Source of the DNA: a virus
Reading direction: 5' to 3' (one strand)
DNA: 40,853 nt
IMG/VR virus record: IMGVR_UViG_3300031565_000118
Span: 1 to 40,853 of that record
Shown here: positions 1-5,382 of the stretch, one piece after another
How the letters are laid out: every line of letters starts with the position of its first letter
How positions within the stretch are numbered: position 1 is the stretch's first letter
The notes under the pieces: model-generated
The model's input: only the letters and a program-made list of their open reading frames with translations
Databases searched by the model: none
What the model was told of the DNA's origin: nothing
Translations under genes and position numbers: made by a program

Positions 1-8
1 ATTTTCAT
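1..8 (-). CDS. Start of a leftward gene, truncated by the window edge
   Basis: On the minus strand a textbook Shine-Dalgarno AAGGAGG (positions 20-14) lies 5 bases before an ATG at 8-6, which opens the frame Met-Lys-(Ile/Met) and then leaves the window. The gene lies downstream of the 15-bp operator at 53-67, whose minus-strand copy contains TTGACA, so it is probably repressed by the local HTH protein. The product cannot be identified. In temperate phages an integrase or superinfection gene is common in this position. Confidence 0.55.
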
Positions 9-52
9 GATGCCCTCCTTGAGTGTTTGAATCAGGGTATCATACCTGTTTT

Positions 53-67
53 GTGCTTGTCAAGCAC
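53..67. promoter_or_regulatory. Operator palindrome, left copy (GTGCTTGTCAAGCAC)
   Basis: This perfect inverted repeat (GTGCTTG-T-CAAGCAC) differs from the copy at 387-401 only at its centre base, which is the same site read on the other strand. The minus-strand reading contains a consensus -35 box, TTGACA (63-58). A weak -10 candidate, TACCCT, follows 18 bases later at 39-34. Its place just upstream of the leftward gene at the window edge suggests that repressor binding blocks that promoter. The repressor is inferred to be one of the two HTH proteins encoded nearby. Confidence 0.7.
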
Positions 68-73
68 AATCGG

Positions 74-112
74 AATAAAAATAAAGCCCACGTGCATTTT
101 TTTCCGTGGGCT
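74..112 (-). terminator. Rho-independent terminator of the leftward HTH gene
   Basis: An 8-bp stem, AGCCCACG (85-92) with CGTGGGCT (105-112), encloses a 12-base loop. On the minus strand it is followed by a T-rich tract (TTTATTTTTATT). It sits 16 bases past the stop codon of the leftward HTH gene and before the left operator, so it should separate that gene from the next leftward gene. Confidence 0.75.
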
Positions 113-127
113 AATCTAACTTATTGA

Positions 128-370
128 TTAGTCTATAAATATGGCGCTCAGTAATTTTTCATACTTTTTTCTAGGCATTCGTTTTGCCAGCGTGAGCAAT
201 AATCTAGCAAAATCATCCCCTGCCATAGTCTGTCTAGCATTTTCTTTGTGATACCATGCTGTTCTGTCAATCCCAGCCATTTCCGCAAGTTCTTGCTCAC
301 TGAATTCACTAAGTATACGAATCCGCTCTAACAAGATTGGAGTAATTTCGGCTTTTTTCTTTCCGCCCAA
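128..370 (-). CDS. Small XRE-type HTH regulator (candidate phage repressor)
   Basis: This 80-residue protein has a helix-turn-helix core around FSEQELAEMAGIDRTAWY, where the Q-ELA-x-x-AGI pattern is typical of XRE/Cro/CI proteins. A basic C-terminal tail follows and there is no oligomerisation or cleavage domain. The frame is open up to 403, but that region overlaps the operator. The chosen TTG start at 370 is preceded by AAGGGGG with a 5-base gap. The gene is divergent from the rightward HTH gene, is flanked by the two identical operators and ends at its own terminator. It probably acts as repressor or antirepressor in the lysis-lysogeny switch; which of the two HTH proteins is the lysogenic repressor cannot be told from sequence. 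Confidence 0.75.
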   Translation of the reverse strand: MGGKKKAEITPILLERIRILSEFSEQELAEMAGIDRTAWYHKENARQTMAGDDFARLLLTLAKRMPRKKYEKLLSAIFID

Positions 371-386
371 ATGAGCCCCCTTAAAA

Positions 387-401
387 GTGCTTGACAAGCA
401 C
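387..401. promoter_or_regulatory. Operator palindrome, right copy (GTGCTTGACAAGCAC)
   Basis: This 15-bp perfect inverted repeat is the second copy of the site at 53-67. It lies between the divergent HTH genes and contains the -35 TTGACA of the rightward promoter, so a dimer bound here would exclude RNA polymerase. Two copies flanking a small HTH gene are the expected layout for a compact phage immunity region. Confidence 0.75.
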
Positions 402-419
402 AAATTATTTTTATATATT
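391..419 (+). promoter_or_regulatory. Strong sigma70-type rightward early promoter
   Basis: TTGACA (391-396), a 17-base spacer and TATATT (414-419) make a near-consensus promoter. The -35 box is embedded in the operator. Transcription would start about 426-427, directly at the GTG start codon of the downstream HTH gene, so the transcript would be leaderless or nearly so. Confidence 0.8.
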
Positions 420-426
420 AGTCAAC

Positions 427-678
427 GTGAAATCTGACATTTCTCAATTTGTCAAATCTGTTCGGGCAAGAGCGGGATTAAGTCAAGAGAAGTTCGCTTC
501 TGCAGTGAGTTCTAACCGATGTGCTATCGCTAATTACGAGAACAACAGGGCAATCCCACCAGGAGATGTCTTGTTGCGAATTCAATGCTTCGAGTCCACT
601 CTACACCAGGCCAAAAAATCAAAATATACCACACTAAACCGTATCTTCAAAACACTTTTTATGCGGGGAACTACCTAG
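427..678 (+). CDS. XRE-family HTH protein, probably translated from a leaderless mRNA
   Basis: This 83-residue protein has an XRE helix-turn-helix: RARAGLSQEKFASAVSSNRCAIANYENNR (read in parts) shows the usual GLSQ...A...S...I..YE.NR spacing. The frame is open from 391, but those codons overlap the promoter. GTG at 427 falls within a base of the predicted transcription start, and no Shine-Dalgarno is possible. Lambda cI from PRM is a known example of such leaderless initiation. It is the first gene of the rightward early transcript and is probably a Cro- or CI-like regulator acting on the two 15-bp operators. The C-terminal third is basic and of unknown role. Confidence 0.75.
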   Translation: MKSDISQFVKSVRARAGLSQEKFASAVSSNRCAIANYENNRAIPPGDVLLRIQCFESTLHQAKKSKYTTLNRIFKTLFMRGTT

Positions 679-712
679 TCCAAACTAAGTATTTCTACCT
701 ACGGAGGGAGCC

Positions 713-904
713 ATGCGTAAATACAAAAACGGTAAAGAGCAATGTAGTCTGTATCTCGAAAGCGACCTTGTCGAAATAATAGACCACGAAGCCGGTAAGC
801 GAAATCTTAAACGCTCTGAATTTTGTAGTGTGGCCATTGAGGAATACATAGCTCGTCTTTATGCCTCCAAACTTTGTATAGCATTATCCCGAAAACGCAA
901 ATGA
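713..904 (+). CDS. Small putative ribbon-helix-helix DNA-binding protein
   Basis: This 63-residue basic protein starts at an ATG with a good ribosome site (GGAGGGAG) 3-9 bases upstream. The N-terminal strand-like stretch (CSLYLESDLVEIID) is followed by two helices (AGKRNLKRSEFCSVAIEEYIARL), which matches the general CopG/Arc layout of a strand, a helix, a turn with N-x-x-R-S-E, and a helix. It is probably an early transcriptional regulator. The call rests on pattern only. Confidence 0.55.
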   Translation: MRKYKNGKEQCSLYLESDLVEIIDHEAGKRNLKRSEFCSVAIEEYIARLYASKLCIALSRKRK

Positions 905-918
905 AAGTAAAAGTAGAG

Positions 919-937
919 TCTAATTAAAATAATTAGA
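919..937. repeat. AT-rich inverted repeat upstream of the methyltransferase gene
   Basis: TCTAATT (919-925) and AATTAGA (931-937) form a 7-bp perfect inverted repeat around AAAAT. It lies 19 bases before the methyltransferase start. The preceding gene encodes a possible ribbon-helix-helix protein, so this could be its operator, or it could be a weak mRNA hairpin. Confidence 0.35.
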
Positions 938-956
938 TGAAGGATTTCGATAGGTT

Positions 957-1955
957 ATGAATGAGTTGATACTAAGAACCGGCCCATATCGCACAACATT
1001 TGTTGGCACCGAGCTTGTTAGGGAATCCACAAAAGAAGAATGGGAAGGCTATGGTGGAATACTGAAACGAGTGGACGAAGCCAAACAATGGGCCATAGGC
1101 GACTGGCTGGTTGATGGGAAAAGGCATTATGGGGATGGGTTGTATCAGGAGGCGGAAAGGGTCTTAGAGTATCATTACCAAAATTTGGCCCAATTTAAGC
1201 GAATAGCTGAATTATTTGAAATTAAGTGTCGTCACTTAAATGTTTCATACGCTCATCACTACGAAGTCGCCTCTCTTAAAGAAATAGAAATCAATGCTGA
1301 AAGAATGGCATGGGGTAAAAACCATGACATGAATAAGGCTCAAGAATTTTTAAATAAAGCTGAAAAAGAAAAACTATCAATCCGTGAATTACGCCAAGTT
1401 GTACAACAATACATCGTTGATAAGGAAAATGAATTTCGTCTAGCCAATGAACCTAAGAAATATCACGTCATTTATGCCGACCCCCCTTGGCCAGTTGGCT
1501 CTATTATCGTGGATAAATGGGAAAGTCCTATTGAAGATAAATATCCCACCATGAGCATTGAGAATATCAAAACTCTACCTATCGCTAATCTCGCTGCAGA
1601 ACAATGTTCTCTCTTTCTTTGGACTACTCATACGTTCCTTCCAGATGCATTAGACGTAATGAAAATATGGGGATTTAAATATTTCTGTCTCATAACGTGG
1701 GATAAGGGAAATGGGTGGACCCAAAATGGATTTCATAAAAAAACCGAATTATTGCTTTATGGTTATAAAGGCAAAATCAACATAGAGCAATATGGTGATG
1801 CTATACCAACCCTTATTAGCGAAACTAAAGAGCAACATTCTAAAAAACCGGATAAAATTCGAAAATTAATCGAAGTAAAAACCATAGGGAATCGTTTAGA
1901 GCTTTTCGCAAGGGAAACTTATGAGGGTTGGGATTCATGGGGCAATGAGATTTGA
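957..1955 (+). CDS. MT-A70-family DNA N6-adenine methyltransferase with an extra N-terminal domain
   Basis: This 332-residue protein has a C-terminal half (about 165-332) that is an MT-A70 methyltransferase. It has the catalytic DPPW motif at 175-178, a YPTMS stretch, a LFLWTTHTFLPDAL segment and a closing KTIGNRLELFARE region typical of phage MT-A70 enzymes. It would methylate adenine N6 in DNA with S-adenosylmethionine. The first 160 residues are a separate helical region (WAIGDWLVDGKRHYG and later AQEFLNKAEKEKLSIRELR) that resembles the helical part of ParB/KorB-like or DUF3102-like proteins and may bind DNA. It lies in the early operon, and its TGA overlaps the TTG of the next gene. Likely roles are self-protection from host restriction or epigenetic control. 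Confidence 0.85.
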   Translation: MNELILRTGPYRTTFVGTELVRESTKEEWEGYGGILKRVDEAKQWAIGDWLVDGKRHYGDGLYQEAERVLEYHYQNLAQFKRIAELFEIKCRHLNVSYAHHYEVASLKEIEINAERMAWGKNHDMNKAQEFLNKAEKEKLSIRELRQVVQQYIVDKENEFRLANEPKKYHVIYADPPWPVGSIIVDKWESPIEDKYPTMSIENIKTLPIANLAAEQCSLFLWTTHTFLPDALDVMKIWGFKYFCLITWDKGNGWTQNGFHKKTELLLYGYKGKINIEQYGDAIPTLISETKEQHSKKPDKIRKLIEVKTIGNRLELFARETYEGWDSWGNEI

Positions 1956-2350
1956 ACGAAGCCAGGAAAGAATGCAAAAATTGTCTTTATTATCAGGGTT
2001 GGGTTGGTGAATCCATAATTCGTACTTTTCTTAGCAATCGGGACTTGCCCTATTTTCAGGCTGATATTCTTTATCGATATAATAGTAATTGGTTTTTGGC
2101 TGAGGTTAAAAGACAAGAGCGATACAAGCCGCCACCGTTCGAGGGTCATGGGCTTCCATTGTGGCAAATAAAAAGGCGATTAGAATTTCAAAAGCAAACA
2201 GGGATTCGTGCAGTGTTATTTATCGTAGAAAAGCCAAATGATGTAATTTTTTGGAATTATCTTGATATTTTATGGATGGATAAAGCTCACGAAACAAGCG
2301 GGAAAAGGCCACGAGTTATATTCCCGTTAAACCATTTTAAGGAACTATAA
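1952..2350 (+). CDS. Small PD-(D/E)XK-like nuclease
   Basis: This 132-residue protein is read from a TTG overlapping the methyltransferase stop (TTGA), which implies coupled translation; no ATG lies near in frame. An acidic residue in helix 1 (WVGE), an Asp in YFQADILY, the E-V-K of LAEVKRQE and a Gln-containing helix (WQIKRRLEFQKQTGIRA) follow the order of the PD-(D/E)XK core, as in VRR-NUC or Hjc-like enzymes. Two Cys (ECKNC) near the N terminus could bind metal. It probably processes DNA during replication or recombination. Its place after a methyltransferase could suggest restriction, but its size and the neighbouring repair-like genes favour DNA repair. Confidence 0.6.
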   Translation: MNEARKECKNCLYYQGWVGESIIRTFLSNRDLPYFQADILYRYNSNWFLAEVKRQERYKPPPFEGHGLPLWQIKRRLEFQKQTGIRAVLFIVEKPNDVIFWNYLDILWMDKAHETSGKRPRVIFPLNHFKEL

Positions 2351-2365
2351 GCATTTCAGGGGATT

Positions 2366-2851
2366 ATGCCCCAAACAGTCATACATGAAGAATTCGATTA
2401 CGATGTCAGCATTGCAGATATCAAGAAATACTTTCGCACCAATCACACCGGCCCATATTTTAGCATGTTTGAAACCGGCTTAGATAATAACCGGTTTGAC
2501 CTTATCCGGGTTAATCCATACAGCCAGCACATACGAATCTATGAATTTAAATCGTGTCGGCGGGATTTTATCTCTGATAAGAAATGGCAGAACTATCTGG
2601 AGTATTGCCATACGTTTACATTCGTTTGCCCACGAGATGCAATCAAGAGAGACGATTTACCTCGATATGTTGGCCTTATGTACATCTACAAATGGAGATG
2701 GCACCATGAAACACGACTTGATGATACTTGGATTTTAGAACAAGAATGGATCAAACGGCCTAAAAAGCGAGAGATGGAGAAAAGCATGGTATCAAGAATA
2801 GCCTTTATGCTTATACACCGGACAAAATGGCGCAAAGAGGATGTTTTTTAA
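2366..2851 (+). CDS. MmcB-like PD-(D/E)XK protein
   Basis: This 161-residue protein has a central part (NRFDLIRVNP...IRIYEFKSCRRDFISDKKW) that fits the MmcB/DNA-repair family. An Asp two residues after Arg, then E-F-K, a basic RRDF, D-K-KW, and a final Y-C-H-x-F-x-FV strand form a compact PD-(D/E)XK fold. Family members are linked to mutagenic translesion repair and are common in phages and proteobacteria. The C-terminal tail is basic. It is the second of three different PD-(D/E)XK-like genes in this early operon. Confidence 0.65.
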   Translation: MPQTVIHEEFDYDVSIADIKKYFRTNHTGPYFSMFETGLDNNRFDLIRVNPYSQHIRIYEFKSCRRDFISDKKWQNYLEYCHTFTFVCPRDAIKRDDLPRYVGLMYIYKWRWHHETRLDDTWILEQEWIKRPKKREMEKSMVSRIAFMLIHRTKWRKEDVF

Positions 2852-2858
2852 GGGGCTT

Positions 2859-3086
2859 ATGACTAAACCTACGCAAGCCAGGCGCGAACAAATCACTAGG
2901 CAAATCGCCAGTTACACGGGCGCCCGAGGCAAAGGGCGTGTGGATAAATATTGCACCGTCTGCGGCAGAAAGTTTAAAGGCCCACCCGGTGGATTCAAGC
3001 GGAGCCCAGAGCCTGGGATTTGCGACAAGCACGAGGATGAATACGGCCCAGAAGATTGGAATCAACATGATAGGGGGGAGATATGA
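2859..3086 (+). CDS. Small putative zinc-finger protein
   Basis: This 75-residue protein has the Cys pair CTVCGRKF and a second pair made of Cys and His (GICDKHED), consistent with a small zinc ribbon. An N-terminal basic helix (ARREQITRQIASYTGARGKGR) could contact nucleic acid. The ATG at 2859 follows AAGGGG but with only a 3-base gap. An in-frame ATG at 2841, overlapping the previous gene, is the alternative. Function is unknown. Confidence 0.55.
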   Translation: MTKPTQARREQITRQIASYTGARGKGRVDKYCTVCGRKFKGPPGGFKRSPEPGICDKHEDEYGPEDWNQHDRGEI

Positions 3087-3229
3087 TCACTCCATACGAA
3101 GAAGGCCGCCTAGCTTACCTGCAGGGTGGAAAGCTCGAGGACAACATATACCCGGTAGGAACCGTAGCGGCGGCAGCCTGGGAAATGGGATTTAAGGACT
3201 GTGCCGCAGAGATCAGGGTGGGAGGGTAA
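3083..3229 (+). CDS. Tiny Rmf/CrpP-like protein
   Basis: This 48-residue reading frame begins in an ATGA overlap, with GGGGGGAG just upstream. Its pattern (YEEGRLAYLQGG, then NIYPVGT, then AAWEMGF) is that of short phage proteins related to ribosome modulation factor and CrpP, in which Y-x-x-G-x-x-A-x-x-x-G, N-x-YP and W-x-x-G-(F/W) are conserved. In bacteria Rmf dimerises ribosomes; what the phage versions do is unclear. It is packed tightly between two other small genes. Confidence 0.6.
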   Translation: MITPYEEGRLAYLQGGKLEDNIYPVGTVAAAAWEMGFKDCAAEIRVGG

Positions 3230-3237
3230 GTGACACC
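3221..3237 (+). repeat. First copy of a 17-bp stop/start junction repeat
   Basis: GGAGGGTAAGTGACACC occurs here and again, identical, at 3413-3429. It holds the ribosome site (GGAGGG), the stop TAA of one gene and the GTG start plus the second codon of the next. The duplication suggests that a gene cassette was inserted at, or copied with, this translation junction. Confidence 0.7.
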
Positions 3238-3421
3238 ACAAAAGAAATATCAATACATTTCTTGGTTTCCTCGATGGCATGTATCTGGATTCATCAAGGC
3301 AAAGTATGGGATGTCGCTTATCTATGATTGGTATCTATGCCTTGGCTTTTGGGAAATCAGAAAATGGCATGAGCTAAAAGACGGAGATATTGTGAGGTAT
3401 AACCAAGAGAGCGGAGGGTAA
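3230..3421 (+). CDS. Small aromatic-rich early protein of unknown function
   Basis: This 63-residue protein is read from a GTG that abuts the previous TAA, with GGAGGG as ribosome site. It is rich in Trp and Tyr (YISWFPRWHV, YDWYLCLGFWEIRKWHELKDGD) and has no transmembrane segment. No family was recognised. The ribosome site, tight spacing and colinearity make it a probable real gene. Confidence 0.55.
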   Translation: MTPQKKYQYISWFPRWHVSGFIKAKYGMSLIYDWYLCLGFWEIRKWHELKDGDIVRYNQESGG

Positions 3422-3429
3422 GTGACACC
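3413..3429 (+). repeat. Second copy of the 17-bp stop/start junction repeat
   Basis: The sequence GGAGGGTAAGTGACACC is identical to 3221-3237. Here it ends the aromatic-rich small gene and starts the next one. Confidence 0.7.
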
Positions 3430-3619
3430 CGCAGAAATCCGAGACCTCATCAAAGCGTTTGAGAAGGTGGATAAGCGGGATGATTGGATAATGGAAAAAG
3501 ACGACGGGAAATACAGTTGCGATGTTTGGGATAAGACCTGTCACCGGCATTGGGTTACAGGGCAGCCTACTCTTGCCCTGGCTATCTGTATGGCATGTAA
3601 GAAAGCAGGGGAAGAATGA
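3422..3619 (+). CDS. Small early protein of unknown function
   Basis: This 65-residue protein starts at a GTG inside the repeated junction motif. It has an amphipathic N-terminal helix (AEIRDLIKAFEKVDKRDDW), a His/Cys-containing middle (CDVWDKTCHRHWV) and a C-terminal helix ending in a Cys pair (ICMACKKAGEE). The Cys and His residues may bind zinc. Its stop overlaps the next start (ATGA). No family was recognised. Confidence 0.55.
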   Translation: MTPAEIRDLIKAFEKVDKRDDWIMEKDDGKYSCDVWDKTCHRHWVTGQPTLALAICMACKKAGEE

Positions 3620-3885
3620 GCGGAGGCAAATCACCACGCACCAAAGGCTTCGATTTCGAGAGGGAAGTGGTCAACATTGCCAAAGATGCGGGTATCGATG
3701 CCGTCCGCAGTGTTGCGAGTGTCTACCCAGACGTGAAACTCAACAATCGTCCAGTATCGTGCAAGCGCCGAAAGAACGGGCTTGAGTGGGCATACAAGGA
3801 ATTGGAATCTCCAGAACCGCACGACTTTGTATTGTTTAGGGCAGACCGGAAACCCATTTTGAAAATCAGTTATTGGAAACCATGA
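3616..3885 (+). CDS. Holliday-junction-resolvase-like PD-(D/E)XK protein
   Basis: This 89-residue protein shows a start helix with an acidic residue (GFDFEREVVNIAKDAGI), then a polar strand (AVRSVASVYPDVKLNN), then a basic strand (VSCKRRKNG) and a final FVLFRADRKP strand. This is the order seen in short phage PD-(D/E)XK proteins annotated as putative Holliday junction resolvases. The position normally filled by (D/E)-x-K reads S-C-K, so the active site may be altered. It probably takes part in phage recombination. It starts in an ATGA overlap. Confidence 0.5.
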   Translation: MSGGKSPRTKGFDFEREVVNIAKDAGIDAVRSVASVYPDVKLNNRPVSCKRRKNGLEWAYKELESPEPHDFVLFRADRKPILKISYWKP

Positions 3886-4049
3886 TTAACCAATGGTGCC
3901 CACGTATCCGGCCACATCGGGTACACCCGGACGTCTGCCTTTGGCATTATCAACAGAGTGACCGGGAGTGCAGGGGCTGTGAAATGTACGCGAGTTTGAA
4001 AGGGTATGAGGCGCTACCGGGGAGAAAAGTGATGGAATACCATGTCTGA
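3882..4049 (+). CDS. Small Cys-rich protein
   Basis: This 55-residue reading frame starts in an ATGA overlap with the previous gene and overlaps the HNH gene by 8 bases. Four Cys (WCPR, DVCLW and CRGCEMY) suggest a small zinc-binding fold. The N-terminal half is basic (RIRPHRVH). No family was recognised. Overlaps on both sides and an intact frame support a real gene. Confidence 0.5.
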   Translation: MINQWCPRIRPHRVHPDVCLWHYQQSDRECRGCEMYASLKGYEALPGRKVMEYHV

Positions 4050-4305
4050 TTACCCGGATAATTGGTCTGAGATAGCTGATGAAATTAAAGATAAAGCTGG
4101 CCGGAAATGTGAGAATTGCGATTCTGATTCTGTTCCCGGGAGGATCCTCACTGTACACCACTTAGATTTGAACAAGGCGAATTGTACATACGAGAATTTG
4201 TTGGCTTGCTGCCAAGTCTGTCATTTAAGCATTCAAGCGAAGTATAGGCCGGGGCAAATGTGGCTGACTGAAAAGCCTGAATGGGCAAAGAAAAGGAATT
4301 TATGA
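4042..4305 (+). CDS. HNH endonuclease
   Basis: This 87-residue protein has a full HNH core. It includes the first zinc pair (KCENCD), the catalytic VHHLD, then N (LNKANCTYENLL) and the second pair with His (ACCQVCHLSIQ). Small stand-alone HNH proteins are common in phages; several work with terminase, while others act in replication or as homing enzymes. This one lies in the early region, far from the terminase, so a replication or host-DNA role is more likely. Confidence 0.85.
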   Translation: MSDYPDNWSEIADEIKDKAGRKCENCDSDSVPGRILTVHHLDLNKANCTYENLLACCQVCHLSIQAKYRPGQMWLTEKPEWAKKRNL

Positions 4306-4327
4306 GGCCGAGGGAGAAACGGGAGGG

Positions 4328-5056
4328 ATGACAAAAGCACCAGCATTTCAATTTTATCCTAATGATTGGATGCACGATTTAGACGAGCATCCTTTAGAGA
4401 TAGAAGGTGCCTGGATAAGAATCTGCTGCAAGTTATGGTGGTCTGAGGAACACGGGAAACTCACAAAAACAATAACTCAGTGGGCTCGGATTCTAAGGGC
4501 AACGGAACAAGCTACAAGAGAAATACTTTTATACCTTAAAGATGAGCAAATAGGCGACATTATCTTCTCTAATAACGGTAAGGTAACGGTTATGTCACGT
4601 CGTATGCTCAGGGATGAAAAGGAAAGGGAAAACAATAGATTAAGGCAAAACAGATTCAGAGAGAAGCGTGACAGTAACGCTCCAATAACACCACTGTCAC
4701 AACCCTCTTCATCTTCTTCTTCACCTTCAAAGAAGGTAAAGAAAGAGGATATGGAGGAGATTAGAGAATATATACGGCTCACAACCGAGCAATACACCAA
4801 CCTTAAATCTCAGTTTGAAAAAGAAAAATTGGAATGGATGTTTAATAAGCTCGACTTCTATCTATCTACCACGAAAAAGAAATATACCGGTGCTTATGGA
4901 TTCTTTAAGAAGGGCTCCTGGCTCATCGAGGAAATGGAGAAGCATTTTAATCTCAGTCCGAAGGATTCAGGTTTATGTGAGCATTGTGGCAAAGGCCAGA
5001 AGTATCTTGGGGGCCTGTGCATCGATTGTCATTATAGGAAGGATGAGGATGTCTGA
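4328..5056 (+). CDS. Replication-initiator-like protein (DUF1376-type N terminus) with C-terminal zinc ribbon
   Basis: This 242-residue protein has an N-terminal domain (FQFYPNDWMHD, then EIEGAWIRICCKLWW and TVMSRRMLRDEKERE) that matches the DUF1376/YdaU-like domain of phage replication organisers, which is thought to be a winged helix. A Ser-rich, Lys-rich linker (about 123-137) leads to a helical DnaD-like region. The protein ends in a four-Cys zinc ribbon (CEHCGKG and CIDCHY). Such proteins bind the phage origin and recruit the helicase. The gene lies about 230 bases before a set of 14-bp iterons, a possible origin. The ribosome site is GGGAGGG. Confidence 0.65.
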   Translation: MTKAPAFQFYPNDWMHDLDEHPLEIEGAWIRICCKLWWSEEHGKLTKTITQWARILRATEQATREILLYLKDEQIGDIIFSNNGKVTVMSRRMLRDEKERENNRLRQNRFREKRDSNAPITPLSQPSSSSSSPSKKVKKEDMEEIREYIRLTTEQYTNLKSQFEKEKLEWMFNKLDFYLSTTKKKYTGAYGFFKKGSWLIEEMEKHFNLSPKDSGLCEHCGKGQKYLGGLCIDCHYRKDEDV

Positions 5057-5270
5057 TCACCTCTGCCAAGGATGGAAGCAAATAGCTCAAGTACTAACCG
5101 ATGGGGAAGGCATACAAATGTATTCGGCTGAGGCTATGAGACAGAGATTTAAGGATGAAATGAGAGAGGCGGGTGTTACTTTTAGGATGAGCAGAGGCCA
5201 TAGAAATGAACGGACCTGTGCCTGGGCAAGCAAAGTCAGGATGTTTTTTGAGTTACGGGGGAGGGAGTAA
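5049..5270 (+). CDS. Small HTH-like protein
   Basis: This 73-residue protein starts at an ATG overlapping the previous gene, after AGGATGAGG. The arrangement WKQIAQVL, then a helix with RQRFKDEMREAGV and a basic strand FRMSRGHRNERTCAW, recalls the winged or MerR/excisionase-type DNA-binding domains that phages use as late regulators or Xis proteins. It is the last gene before the iterons and the second promoter, so it is a candidate activator that binds them. No exact family was recognised. Confidence 0.5.
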   Translation: MSDHLCQGWKQIAQVLTDGEGIQMYSAEAMRQRFKDEMREAGVTFRMSRGHRNERTCAWASKVRMFFELRGRE

Positions 5271-5288
5271 AAAAGTTGCTTTTTTTCT

Positions 5289-5344
5289 CTTGGGATAGGG
5301 GGCTTGGAATACTAGGTCTAAGATAGTAGGCTTGGGATAGCCCA
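5289..5344. repeat. Four direct 14-bp iterons upstream of a promoter
   Basis: Four repeats lie at an exact 14-base period: CTTGGGATAGGGGG (5289), CTTGGAATACTAGG (5303), TCTAAGATAGTAGG (5317) and CTTGGGATAGCCCA (5331). The first and last share a perfect 10-base core. They end 1 base before the -35 box of the promoter at 5346. They may be binding sites for the upstream HTH protein acting as activator, or initiator sites of a replication origin. Confidence 0.6.
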
Positions 5345-5345
5345 T

Positions 5346-5374
5346 TTGACATTTAAAAAAGGTGCAATTACAAT
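5346..5374 (+). promoter_or_regulatory. Strong sigma70-type promoter for the cargo and late genes, leaderless
   Basis: TTGACA (5346-5351), a 17-base spacer and TACAAT (5369-5374) are near consensus. The expected start of transcription (5381-5383) coincides with the ATG of the glycosyltransferase gene at 5383, and no ribosome site is present. A 9-base repeat, TTACAATGA, occurs at 5368-5376 and 5379-5387, covering the -10 box and the start codon. Confidence 0.75.
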
Positions 5375-5382
5375 GACTTACA

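Noticed and set aside
391-426. TTG start at 391 for the rightward HTH gene, and TTG at 403 for the leftward one
   Set aside because: Both lie within the promoter and operator and have no ribosome site; starts at 427 and 370 fit the transcription signals better.
957-2350. Restriction-modification system made of the MT-A70 enzyme and the adjacent nuclease
   Set aside because: The nuclease is tiny, lacks a specificity domain and is followed by other repair-like nucleases; a replication or repair role is simpler.
5271-5288. A-rich then T-rich hairpin (AAAAAAG-TTG-CTTTTTT) after the early operon
   Set aside because: The stem is only A-T pairs and too weak for a reliable terminator.
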